Shown one piece after another: positions 7,617 to 17,696 of a DNA stretch of 48,112 nucleotides. A model generated the notes under the pieces. The model did no database searches, was not told the origin of the DNA, and saw only the letters and a list, made by a program, of their open reading frames with translations. The first letter of the stretch is position 1; each line of letters opens with the position of its first letter. This DNA is from Xanthobacteraceae bacterium (lineage in GTDB: Bacteria; Pseudomonadota; Alphaproteobacteria; Rhizobiales; Xanthobacteraceae), in assembly GCA_028290465.1 (NCBI GenBank), contig JAQGJU010000063.1, positions 1 to 48,112 of the forward strand. The letters run 5' to 3'. The position numbers and the translations under genes are program-made.

Positions 7617-9767
7617 ATGGCGGAACGGTCCTTTGCCAAGGAAGTGCGCGACCTTGAGCTTCGCGCCGGCGAAGAGTTTCGCGGCGAAGGCATTCTGGCG
7701 CTCACCAAGGCGCTGCTGCAATCCGGTGTCGGCTATGTCGGCGGCTATCAGGGCGCGCCGATCTCGCATCTGATGGACGTACTGGCCGACGCGCAGGAAA
7801 CCCTCGCCAAGCTCGGCGTGCAGTTCTCGGCTTCGGCATCGGAAGCCGCCGCCGCGGCGTCGCTCGCCGCGTCGGTGATGTATCCGATCCGCGGCGCGGT
7901 GACGTTCAAATCCACCGTCGGCACCAACGTGGCGTCCGACGCGCTCGCTAATCTGGCGTCCGGCGGCGTCACCGGCGGCGCGCTGATCATCGTCGGCGAG
8001 GACTACGGCGAAGGCTCCTCGATCATGCAGGAGCGCTCGCACGCCTTTGCGATGAAGTCGCAGATCTGGCTCCTCGATCCGCGCCCGAACCTGGAATCGA
8101 TCGTGAAGTCGGTCGAGGACGGTTTCGAACTGTCGGAAGCGTCCAATACGCCGGTGATGCTGGAAGTGCGCATTAGGTCTTGCCACGTCCATGGCACCTT
8201 TATCGCCAAGGACAACAAGCCGCCGCCGTTCACGCTGCGGCAGGCGCTGGAAAATCCTGTCCGCGACACCGGCCGCATCGCGCTGCCGCCGGCCACCTAT
8301 CTGCACGAGAAGGAAAAGATCGAGAAGCGCTGGCCGGCCGCCGTGAACTTCATCAAGGAGCGCAAGCTCAATGAAGTGTTCGCCGGCGACCTCGACGAAG
8401 TCGGCATCGTGCTGCAGGGCGGCATGTATAACGGCGTGATCCGCGCGTTGGAGCGGCTTGGCCTTGCCGACGTATGGGGCGCGACCCGCGTGCCGCTCTA
8501 TGTGATGAACGTCACCTACCCGCTGATCGACGACGAGATCGTGCAGTTCTGCGCCACCAAGAAGGCGGTGCTGATCGTCGAGGAAGGCCAACCGGAATAT
8601 ATCGAGCAAGCCATCAACACCATCCTGCGCCGCCGCGACGTCAACACCAAAATCTTCGGCAAGGACGTGCTGCCGCAGGCCGGCGAATACACCGCCGACG
8701 TGATGCTCAACGGCGTGCGCGCGTTCCTCACCGCCTCGGTACCGGCCGCGCTATCGGATCAAACCAGGGCGCCGAACGAGCCGTCCATTCACGACGACGA
8801 GCGCGTCAAGGCGCTCGGCGCCGCGGTGCCGCCGCGCCCGCCGGGCTTCTGCACCGGCTGCCCGGAACGGCCGATCTTCGCGGCGATGAAGCTGGTCGAG
8901 CAGGAAGTCGGCGCGCATCACATCGCGGCCGATATCGGCTGCCACCTGTTCTCGATCCTGCCGCCGTTCAATCTCGGCACCACCACGATGGGCTACGGCC
9001 TCGGCCCGGCCTCGGCCGCCGCCTTCAACGTCAAGACCGACAAGAAATCGATCTCGGTGATCGGCGATGGCGGCTTCTGGCACAACGGCCTGACCACCAG
9101 CATCGGCAACGCCGTCTACAACCAGCACGATGGCGTCATCATGGTGGTCGACAACTTCTATTCGTCGGCGACCGGCGGCCAGGACGTTCTGTCGTCCCGC
9201 GCCGACAATGCATCGCGCTCGACCCAGCATCCGATCGCCAAGGCGGTCGAGGGCGTCGGCGCCACCTGGGTACGGCAGCTCGACAACACCTATGACGTCG
9301 CCAAGATGCGCGACACGCTGAAGGAGGCGCTGGCCGACAAGTCGCCGGGTCCGAAGATCATCGTCGCGTCATCCGAATGCATGCTGAACAAGCAGCGTCG
9401 CGTGAAGCCGATCTTCAACAAAGCGGTCAAGGGCGGCGTGCGCGTAGTGCGCGAGCGGTTCGGCGTCGACGAAGATGTCTGCACCGGCGATCACGCCTGC
9501 ATCCGGCTGTCGGGCTGTCCGTCGCTGTCGGTCAAGCGCACCGACGATCCGCTCAAGGACGATCCGGTCGCGGCGATCGACAACACCTGCGTCGGCTGCG
9601 GCAATTGCGGCGAGGTCGCGGAAGCCGCCGTGCTGTGCCCGTCGTTCTATCGCGCCGACATCATCTATAATCCGAACCGCAAAGATCTGTTCATGGCCAA
9701 GATCCGCCATAAGGTGATCGGCTATCTGCAGCAGCGCCGCGACCGGCGCCGCGTCGTGTTCGCTTAG
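7617..9767 (+). CDS. iorA: Indolepyruvate ferredoxin oxidoreductase, alpha subunit
   Basis: The 716-residue subunit carries the active site that oxidatively decarboxylates aryl-pyruvates to aryl-acetyl-CoA while reducing ferredoxin. The N-terminal pyrimidine-binding domain has the YVGGYQGAPISHLMD start and the SEAAAAAS Glu region. The ThDP pyrophosphate domain shows GDG at residues 483-485 (GDGGFWHNGLTTSIGN). A C-terminal two-cluster ferredoxin domain has CTGDHACIRLSGCP near residue 622 and CVGCGNC followed by LCP near 660. Its partner iorB begins 71 bp downstream on the same strand, with a palindromic repeat between them. True substrate preference (indole-, phenyl- or hydroxyphenyl-pyruvate) cannot be read from sequence. 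Confidence 0.93.
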   Translation: MAERSFAKEVRDLELRAGEEFRGEGILALTKALLQSGVGYVGGYQGAPISHLMDVLADAQETLAKLGVQFSASASEAAAAASLAASVMYPIRGAVTFKSTVGTNVASDALANLASGGVTGGALIIVGEDYGEGSSIMQERSHAFAMKSQIWLLDPRPNLESIVKSVEDGFELSEASNTPVMLEVRIRSCHVHGTFIAKDNKPPPFTLRQALENPVRDTGRIALPPATYLHEKEKIEKRWPAAVNFIKERKLNEVFAGDLDEVGIVLQGGMYNGVIRALERLGLADVWGATRVPLYVMNVTYPLIDDEIVQFCATKKAVLIVEEGQPEYIEQAINTILRRRDVNTKIFGKDVLPQAGEYTADVMLNGVRAFLTASVPAALSDQTRAPNEPSIHDDERVKALGAAVPPRPPGFCTGCPERPIFAAMKLVEQEVGAHHIAADIGCHLFSILPPFNLGTTTMGYGLGPASAAAFNVKTDKKSISVIGDGGFWHNGLTTSIGNAVYNQHDGVIMVVDNFYSSATGGQDVLSSRADNASRSTQHPIAKAVEGVGATWVRQLDNTYDVAKMRDTLKEALADKSPGPKIIVASSECMLNKQRRVKPIFNKAVKGGVRVVRERFGVDEDVCTGDHACIRLSGCPSLSVKRTDDPLKDDPVAAIDNTCVGCGNCGEVAEAAVLCPSFYRADIIYNPNRKDLFMAKIRHKVIGYLQQRRDRRRVVFA

Positions 9768-9768
9768 G

Positions 9769-9813
9769 TCATGATCCCGAAAAGTGGCAACCGGTTTTCG
9801 GACCAGATCATGA
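9769..9813. repeat. Rhizobiales-type palindromic repeat between iorA and iorB
   Basis: A 45-bp imperfect palindrome begins 1 bp after the iorA stop. It is bounded by TCATGATC and GATCATGA and contains CCGAAAAGTGG and ACCGGTTTTCGG. I recognise it as the short palindromic element scattered through Bradyrhizobium/Rhodopseudomonas-like genomes. Its hairpin lies in the iorAB transcript and could affect mRNA stability. A partial half-copy (AGATCATGA) overlaps the iorB start. Confidence 0.72.
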
Positions 9814-9838
9814 CCCGCAAAGAGCTTAGAGTCAGATC

Positions 9839-11416
9839 ATGAACGTCGTTACGCCGATGCGCTCTACCCCGCTGGACACTGCCAGGCCGCTGTCGATCGC
9901 CGTGCTGGCGATGGGCGGCCAGGGCGGCGGCGTGCTGGTCGACTGGATCGTCGCGCTCGCCGAAAGCCAGGGCTGGATCGCGCAGTCGACTTCGGTACCG
10001 GGCGTCGCGCAGCGCACCGGCGCCACCATCTATTTCATCGAAATGCTGCCGATGCCGGCCGGCACGCCGTCCGGCATGCGGCCCGTGCTGTCGCTGATGG
10101 CGGTGCCGGGCGAAGTCGACATCGTGATCGGCGCCGAATTGATGGAAGCCGGCCGCGCCATCCAGCGCGGCCTCGTCACGCCGAACCGCACCACGCTGAT
10201 CGCGTCCGCGCATCGTTCCTATGCCGTGCTGGAGAAAATCACGCCCGGCGACGGCATTGGCGACGCCGAGGCGGTGTTCGCCGCCGGACAGGCCGCCGCG
10301 AAACGCTTCATCGCGTTCGACATGGCGGTGCTGGCCGAAAAGTCGGGGAGCGTGATTTCCGCCGTACTGTTCGGCGCGCTGGCCGCCGCCAAAGCTCTTC
10401 CGTTTCCGCGCGGCGCCTATGAGGCGACGATCCGGGCGGCCGGCGTCGGCGTCGAGCCGAGCCTGCGCGCCTTCGGGCTTGGCTATGAGAGCACGGCGCT
10501 GCTCAAGCCCGACCAGCCGATGGCCAAACCGAGAAGCGCCGCCGAGCTCAAGCAGTTTCCGCTGCTGGCGCCGATCGGCCATGCCGAATTTGACGCCCTG
10601 GTGGCGCGGGCGCAAACCGAATTTCCCGGCCAGGCCCACGACATGCTCGCGGCGGGCCTGCGACGCGTGGTCGATTTCCAGGATGTCGCGTATGGCGCCG
10701 AATACCTCGACCTGCTCGGCGGAATCCTGGCACTTGATCGGGCGAACGGTGGCGAGGCGCGCAGCTATGCGCTGACCACCAATGCTGCCAAATACATCGC
10801 CGTCGCGATGGCATATGACGATGTCTTTCGCGTCGCCGACCTCAAGACGCGCGGCAGCCGGTTCGAACGCGTGCGCACAGAGGTCGCGGTGGCGCCCGAT
10901 CAACTCGTCTACATGACCGAATTCATGCATCCGCGCGCCGACGAAGTCGCCGGCTCACTGCCGCGATGGCTTGGCGGCTTCATCATGCGGCATCCGAGCC
11001 TGTTCCGCGCGCTCGACCGCATGGTCAACCGCGGTCGCCGGGTGCAAACCGGCACCATCCGCTGGTTCCTGTCGCTCTATATCGTGGCCGGGCTGCGTCG
11101 GTTTCGTCGCGGCACGCTGCGCCACGCCAACGAGGTCGCGCATCGCGATGCCTGGCTGGCGCGGGTCAAGACGGCCGTGCCGAAGGATTATGCCCTGGCC
11201 GTTGAACTGGTGGCGGCACGGCGGCTGGTGAAGGGCTATTCCGACACCCACGCGCGCGGTCAGTCGAAGTTCGACAAGATCATGGCCGGCGCCGCCAAGC
11301 TCGACGGACGGCCCGACGCCGCCGAATGGGTGGCGCGCCTGCGCGAAGCGGCGTTGAAAGATGAGGACGGCATCGCGCTGTCCGGCGCGCTCAAGACCAT
11401 CGACAGTTTCGTGTAG
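9839..11416 (+). CDS. iorB: Indolepyruvate ferredoxin oxidoreductase, beta subunit (long form with DUF6537-like C-terminus)
   Basis: The 525-residue protein starts with the 2-oxoacid:ferredoxin oxidoreductase gamma domain (residues about 18-215). Its Rossmann-like loop LAMGGQGGGVLVDW and the QRTGATIYFIEM segment are hallmarks of this subunit. Residues about 230-525 are helical and match the extended beta subunit with a DUF6537-type domain found in many proteobacteria, unlike the roughly 200-residue archaeal IorB. It forms the heteromer with the iorA product just upstream. The start ATG at 9839 overlaps the edge of the palindromic repeat. What the C-terminal half does is not established. Confidence 0.88.
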   Translation: MNVVTPMRSTPLDTARPLSIAVLAMGGQGGGVLVDWIVALAESQGWIAQSTSVPGVAQRTGATIYFIEMLPMPAGTPSGMRPVLSLMAVPGEVDIVIGAELMEAGRAIQRGLVTPNRTTLIASAHRSYAVLEKITPGDGIGDAEAVFAAGQAAAKRFIAFDMAVLAEKSGSVISAVLFGALAAAKALPFPRGAYEATIRAAGVGVEPSLRAFGLGYESTALLKPDQPMAKPRSAAELKQFPLLAPIGHAEFDALVARAQTEFPGQAHDMLAAGLRRVVDFQDVAYGAEYLDLLGGILALDRANGGEARSYALTTNAAKYIAVAMAYDDVFRVADLKTRGSRFERVRTEVAVAPDQLVYMTEFMHPRADEVAGSLPRWLGGFIMRHPSLFRALDRMVNRGRRVQTGTIRWFLSLYIVAGLRRFRRGTLRHANEVAHRDAWLARVKTAVPKDYALAVELVAARRLVKGYSDTHARGQSKFDKIMAGAAKLDGRPDAAEWVARLREAALKDEDGIALSGALKTIDSFV

Positions 11417-11447
11417 GCCCTCGCCGGCCCGCGAGCGCCACGAGTCA

Positions 11448-11476
11448 TTGTTGCGAACCCCGGCATAATCTATAAT
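11448..11476 (+). promoter_or_regulatory. Sigma70-type promoter for coxC
   Basis: TTGTTG at 11448-11453 and a perfect TATAAT at 11471-11476 are separated by 17 bp. They lie 58 bp upstream of the coxC ATG and after the iorB stop. The strong -10 suggests that the regulator is made constitutively or under simple control. Confidence 0.7.
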
Positions 11477-11533
11477 CGTTCCAAGACGCATCGCAGAATG
11501 TGACCTTCGTCGACCGGGGAAGGAAGGGCGACC

Positions 11534-12745
11534 ATGCGGGTGACGCACGAGCCGTGGCTCGTCGCACTTTCGATCGTGGTGGCGATCCAGGGCGCCTATG
11601 TCGGGTTGAGCTTGGCCGTGCAGGTCGCCGGCGCGGAAGGCTTGCGCCGCCGGCTGTTGCTGGCCGGCGCCGCGACTTCATTTGCGGTCGCGATCTGGGC
11701 GATGCATTTCGTCGGCATGCTGGCCGCCCGCCTGCCGGCGCCGGTCGACTATCTGGTGTTTCCGACGCTGTTGTCGTTCCTGGTGTGCGTGATCGTGGTC
11801 GGGGCCGCGGTGTTCGCGGCCAGCAGCGGACCTTTGACGCCGATAAGGCTGACCGCAGCCGCCTGCGGTATGGGCGCCGGAATCGTCACCATGCACTATC
11901 TCGGCATGACGGCGCTGCACGCCAGCGTCGCGATGCAGCATACGCCCTGGCTGGTCGCGGCCAGCATGGCGGTCGCGATCCTGGCCTCCGGTCTGGCGCT
12001 GTGGCTGGCCGGCGGACACGGCGGCCGGCCGCCGCTGCTGCTATCGGCGACGGCGTTTGGCACCGCGATTTCCGGCATGCACTACACCGCGATGGCCGGA
12101 CTGACGCTGTTTCCACATACCCATCCGGCATCGGGCGCGCCGGCGCTGTCCAGCGATCTCTTGGCGATCGTGGTCGCCATCGTGGCGTTCCTGGTGTCGG
12201 CGGTGTTCCTTCTGTTCCTGGTGCCCGACCGCTCGGTCCCGGAAATCGATGCGCCGCGAAACCTGCCGGACATCGTGCCGGACATTATGCCGGACGGTGC
12301 TAAACCGAACGGCCGCATTGCGCCGCAAGACGCCGAACTCGGCAGCGGCAGCTATGGCCCGCTCGGCGGCGCCGGCGGACCCCGTCGCCGCTTCGCCCGT
12401 CATCTTCCAGTCGAACGCGACGGCGCCACCCATTTTGTCGCCATCGACGAGGTCGTCGCGGTGCACGCCAACGCGCATTACACCTATATCTTCGACGGCA
12501 CCGCCAAACTGTTCTGTCCGCTGGCGATCGGCGATGTCGAGGCGCGGCTCGATGCCAGCCGTTTTGTGCGGGTGCACCGCAGCCACATCATCAATATCGA
12601 ACGCGTGGTTGGCCTCAAACGCGCCGGCGACAGCGGCGTGGTCGAACTGGCGGCCGCCGACCACTACGCGGTGCCGGTCAGCCGCAGCCGTGTCGGCTGG
12701 CTGAAATCCCGGATCGGACCAAAGATCGGCGAAGTCACGCCGTGA
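11534..12745 (+). CDS. coxC: MHYT-LytTR membrane-bound transcriptional regulator (CoxC type)
   Basis: This 403-residue one-component regulator has an N-terminal MHYT sensor domain of about seven membrane helices and a C-terminal LytTR DNA-binding domain (about residues 288-395). The three MHYT motifs are WAMHFVGM, TMHYLGM and GMHYTAM, with their Met at residues 57, 120 and 182. They are thought to bind a metal and sense a diatomic gas such as CO, O2 or NO. A linker rich in Pro, Asp and Gly joins the two parts. The same architecture and gene order occur for CoxC in Oligotropha carboxidovorans, directly before coxMSL. The ribosome site GGAAGGAAGG precedes ATG 11534. Three direct repeats before coxM are its likely binding sites. 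Gas sensing is family-based inference. Confidence 0.88.
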   Translation: MRVTHEPWLVALSIVVAIQGAYVGLSLAVQVAGAEGLRRRLLLAGAATSFAVAIWAMHFVGMLAARLPAPVDYLVFPTLLSFLVCVIVVGAAVFAASSGPLTPIRLTAAACGMGAGIVTMHYLGMTALHASVAMQHTPWLVAASMAVAILASGLALWLAGGHGGRPPLLLSATAFGTAISGMHYTAMAGLTLFPHTHPASGAPALSSDLLAIVVAIVAFLVSAVFLLFLVPDRSVPEIDAPRNLPDIVPDIMPDGAKPNGRIAPQDAELGSGSYGPLGGAGGPRRRFARHLPVERDGATHFVAIDEVVAVHANAHYTYIFDGTAKLFCPLAIGDVEARLDASRFVRVHRSHIINIERVVGLKRAGDSGVVELAAADHYAVPVSRSRVGWLKSRIGPKIGEVTP

Positions 12746-12755
12746 CGCGCCGCCG

Positions 12756-12772
12756 AAAGGGTAACGCCCTTT
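12756..12772 (+). terminator. Short hairpin after coxC
   Basis: AAAGGG-TAACG-CCCTTT forms a 6-bp stem and 5-nt loop starting 11 bp after the coxC stop. There is no U tract, so it is at best a weak terminator or attenuator between coxC and coxM. Confidence 0.35.
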
Positions 12773-12797
12773 ACTTGCGTCAGTAACACTGCCGCAC

Positions 12798-12845
12798 TTC
12801 GTGCAGAACCGCCGTCGTTCGTGCACATCGCGCCCGGTTCGTGCA
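12798..12845 (+). promoter_or_regulatory. Three direct repeats TTCGTGCA, likely LytTR operator of coxM
   Basis: Identical octamers TTCGTGCA stand at 12798-12805, 12818-12825 and 12838-12845, exactly 20 bp apart and so on nearly the same DNA face. The last ends 118 bp before the coxM start. Each contains TTnnnG, the core described for the CO-responsive LytTR protein RcoM, which binds triplets spaced about 21 bp upstream of cox genes. The adjacent coxC product also has a LytTR domain, so it is the obvious candidate binder. No clear sigma70 promoter follows, which fits activator dependence. Confidence 0.75.
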
Positions 12846-12963
12846 TCCCCGGTTGTTGCTGCGTCGCACAGCTCGGCAAACTTATCGCACCAAGAAAATC
12901 AGATGCGGCGTCGATGCCGAAGCGGAGCGCGACCGCGCCCGGCCCGGCGCCCGGGAGGCATCC

Positions 12964-13827
12964 GTGATCCCAGGCTCCTTCGCCTATCATCGCCCTTCAT
13001 CCGTCCAGGAAGCCGTGGCGCTGCTGGCCGATCTCGGCACTGAGGCCCGAGCCCTCGCCGGCGGCCACAGTCTCATTCCGATGATGAAGCTTCGGCTCGC
13101 CGCGCCCGACAACCTCGTCGATCTCGCGGGCATCAAGGAGTTGAAGAGCATCCGCGCCGATGGCGGAGATATCGTGATCGGGGCGATGACCACGCAGCAT
13201 GAGGTGCTCGCATCCGACCTGCTCACGCAGAAAATTCCGATCCTGCGCGAGACCGCCTTGCAGATCGCCGACCCGCAGGTCCGCTACGCCGGCACGCTCG
13301 GCGGCAATGTGGCCAATGGTGATCCCGGCAACGACATGCCGGCCGTCATGCTGTGCCTCGGCGCCGCCTATCAGGTCACTGGAAAGTCCGGCGAGCGCCG
13401 CATCGCGGCGCGCGAGTTCTATCAGGGCGCCTATTTCACCGCCCTGGAGCCCGGCGAAATCCTGACCGCGATCCGCATACGGGTTCCGGCGACCGGCCAC
13501 GGTTACGGCTACGAAAAGCTCAAGCGCAAGATCGGCGACTACGCGACCGCCGCGGCCGCCGTGGTGCTGACCATGACCGGCGGCACGGTGGCGAGTTGCT
13601 CGATAGGGCTGACCAATGTGGCCGAAACGCCGCTCTGGGCCGAGGCCGCCGCCAATATCCTGGTCGGCTCTTCGCTCAATGCGGCGACGGTGAAACGCGC
13701 GGTCGCGGCCGCCGAAGCCATCACGGCGCCGGCCACGGATTCACGGGGACCGGCGATCTATCGCACCAAGATGGCCGGCGTGATGCTGGCGCGCGCCCTG
13801 GCGCACGCCCGATCGCGCGCCAGTTGA
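12964..13827 (+). CDS. coxM: CO dehydrogenase medium subunit (FAD-binding)
   Basis: The 287-residue subunit binds FAD and passes electrons from the CoxS iron-sulfur clusters to the quinone pool. The sequence follows O. carboxidovorans CoxM almost block by block: [13 protein letters not shown], the FAD pyrophosphate loop [12 protein letters not shown], the second FAD motif [14 protein letters not shown], then [14 protein letters not shown] and [10 protein letters not shown] near the end. The start is GTG at 12964, chosen because it gives the family N-terminus and length (288 in Oligotropha). The open frame extends upstream to 12841 but that part has no family similarity. coxS begins 10 bp downstream. 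Confidence 0.95.
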   Translation: MIPGSFAYHRPSSVQEAVALLADLGTEARALAGGHSLIPMMKLRLAAPDNLVDLAGIKELKSIRADGGDIVIGAMTTQHEVLASDLLTQKIPILRETALQIADPQVRYAGTLGGNVANGDPGNDMPAVMLCLGAAYQVTGKSGERRIAAREFYQGAYFTALEPGEILTAIRIRVPATGHGYGYEKLKRKIGDYATAAAAVVLTMTGGTVASCSIGLTNVAETPLWAEAAANILVGSSLNAATVKRAVAAAEAITAPATDSRGPAIYRTKMAGVMLARALAHARSRAS

Positions 13828-13837
13828 GGGAACCACC

Positions 13838-14334
13838 ATGGCAAAAATCCAGATCGCGATGACCGTGAATGGCGAGGCCGTCGAGGCGCTGGCCGAGCCG
13901 CGCACCTTGTTGATCCACTTCCTGCGCGAACAGCTCAACCTGACCGGTCCGCATATCGGCTGCGACACCAGCCATTGCGGCGCCTGCACGGTCGATCTCG
14001 ACGGAAAATCAATGAAGTCGTGCACCGTGTTCGCCGTGCAAGCGAGTGGCGCCGAGATCCGCACCATCGAAGGCATGGCGGCGGCCGACGGCACGCTACA
14101 CGCGCTGCAGGAAGGCTTTCGCGAAATGCACGGCCTGCAATGCGGCTTCTGCACCCCCGGCATGATCGTGCGGGCCTATCGGCTGCTGCAGGAAAATCCG
14201 AACCCGACTGAAACCGAAATCCGCTTCGGCATTGCCGGCAACCTGTGCCGCTGCACCGGCTACCAGAACATCGTCAAGGCGATCCAATACGCCGCCGCCA
14301 AGCTCAACGGCGTGCCGCTTCAGGAGGCCGCGGA

Positions 14335-14338
<4 letters not shown>
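13838..14338 (+). CDS. coxS: CO dehydrogenase small subunit ([2Fe-2S])
   Basis: The 166-residue subunit carries two [2Fe-2S] clusters linking the Mo-Cu site of CoxL to the FAD of CoxM. Cys42, 47, 50 and 62 ([10 protein letters not shown] and the later KSC) bind the plant-type N-terminal cluster. The C-terminal domain has CGFC followed by CRC for the cluster nearest molybdopterin. Length and cysteine numbering match Oligotropha CoxS. It starts 10 bp after coxM with a GAGGGAACC ribosome site. Its TGA stop overlaps the coxL ATG in an ATGA arrangement, which suggests translational coupling for stoichiometric subunits. Confidence 0.96.
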
Positions 14339-16755
<2,417 letters not shown>

Positions 16756-16820
16756 GGCCGCCGCTTCCCCCCGCCCCGCTTTTGCCGGCGAGGGAAAGAC
16801 CGCATGACGCCGGAGCCAGA

Positions 16821-17696
16821 ATGACCCTGACCCGCGAGACCATCGCCGACCGTCTCGCCGAAGTAGGCTATATCGCCGACCGCGATCTCGCGACCGCGCT
16901 GTGGCTGATGGATTTTCTCAAGCGTCCGTTGCTGCTCGAAGGCGAAGCCGGCGTCGGCAAGACCGAGGTGGCGAAAGCGCTCGCGGCGCTGCACGGCGCC
17001 GAGCTGATCCGGCTGCAATGCTATGAAGGCCTCGATCAGAATGCCGCGCTGTACGAATGGAATTACCAGCGCCAACTTCTCGCCATCAAGGCCCGCGAAG
17101 GCGAGGATGCCGACCTTATCGAGGAGCACATCTTCTCGGAAAAATTCCTGCTGGAGCGGCCATTGCTGGCCGCGATCCGGCGTCCCGATCCGCCAGTGCT
17201 GCTGATCGACGAGGTCGACCGCGCCGACGAGGAGTTCGAAGCATTCCTGCTCGAACTGCTGTCCGACTTCCAGGTCAGTATTCCCGAGCTCGGCACCATC
17301 ACGGCGACCTCGATCCCGCGCGTGGTGCTGACCTCCAACGCGACCCGCGAACTGTCCGACGCGCTGCGGCGGCGTTGCCTGTATCACTATGTCGATTTTC
17401 CCGACGTCGAGCGCGAGGCGCGCATCGTGCTGACCCGCCTGCCCGGCATCAACACCGCGCTCGCGCTGCAGATCGCCAATATGGTGGCGGCGATCCGCAA
17501 GGAGGATCTGCGCAAAGTGCCGGGCGTCGCCGAAACGCTGGACTGGGCGGCCACGCTGGCCGGACTTGCGGTGCAGGATCTACGGCAGGCGCCCGAGGCT
17601 GTGCATGACACGCTGATCTGCCTGCTGAAGACTCACGAAGACCGATCGCGGCTGACCCGCGAGGTGACCGACCGGCTGCTCGGCAAGGTGGCGTGA
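16821..17696 (+). CDS. coxD: AAA+ ATPase/chaperone for CO dehydrogenase maturation (MoxR type)
   Basis: The 291-residue AAA+ ATPase has Walker A GEAGVGKT at residues 41-48, Walker B LLIDEVDRAD and the sensor-1 region VVLTSNATRELSDALRRRC. In Oligotropha CoxD is needed to insert sulfur and copper into the CoxL molybdenum centre. Length and motifs agree with that protein (295 residues). The start ATG 16821 lies 65 bp after coxL. Its TGA stop shares a base with the coxE ATG. MoxR ATPases work with VWA proteins, and the next gene is exactly such a partner. Confidence 0.93.
   Translation: MTLTRETIADRLAEVGYIADRDLATALWLMDFLKRPLLLEGEAGVGKTEVAKALAALHGAELIRLQCYEGLDQNAALYEWNYQRQLLAIKAREGEDADLIEEHIFSEKFLLERPLLAAIRRPDPPVLLIDEVDRADEEFEAFLLELLSDFQVSIPELGTITATSIPRVVLTSNATRELSDALRRRCLYHYVDFPDVEREARIVLTRLPGINTALALQIANMVAAIRKEDLRKVPGVAETLDWAATLAGLAVQDLRQAPEAVHDTLICLLKTHEDRSRLTREVTDRLLGKVA

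Noticed and set aside
7488-8609. 373-codon minus-strand open frame opposite iorA
   Set aside because: It overlaps the start and conserved N-terminal domain of IorA and has no family similarity.
12798-12845. CRISPR-like reading of the regularly spaced TTCGTGCA repeats
   Set aside because: Repeats are only 8 bp with 12-bp gaps, three copies, and no cas genes; the spacing fits a LytTR operator.
12841-12963. N-terminal extension of coxM
   Set aside because: It would run over the third TTCGTGCA repeat and has no CoxM similarity; GTG 12964 gives the family start.
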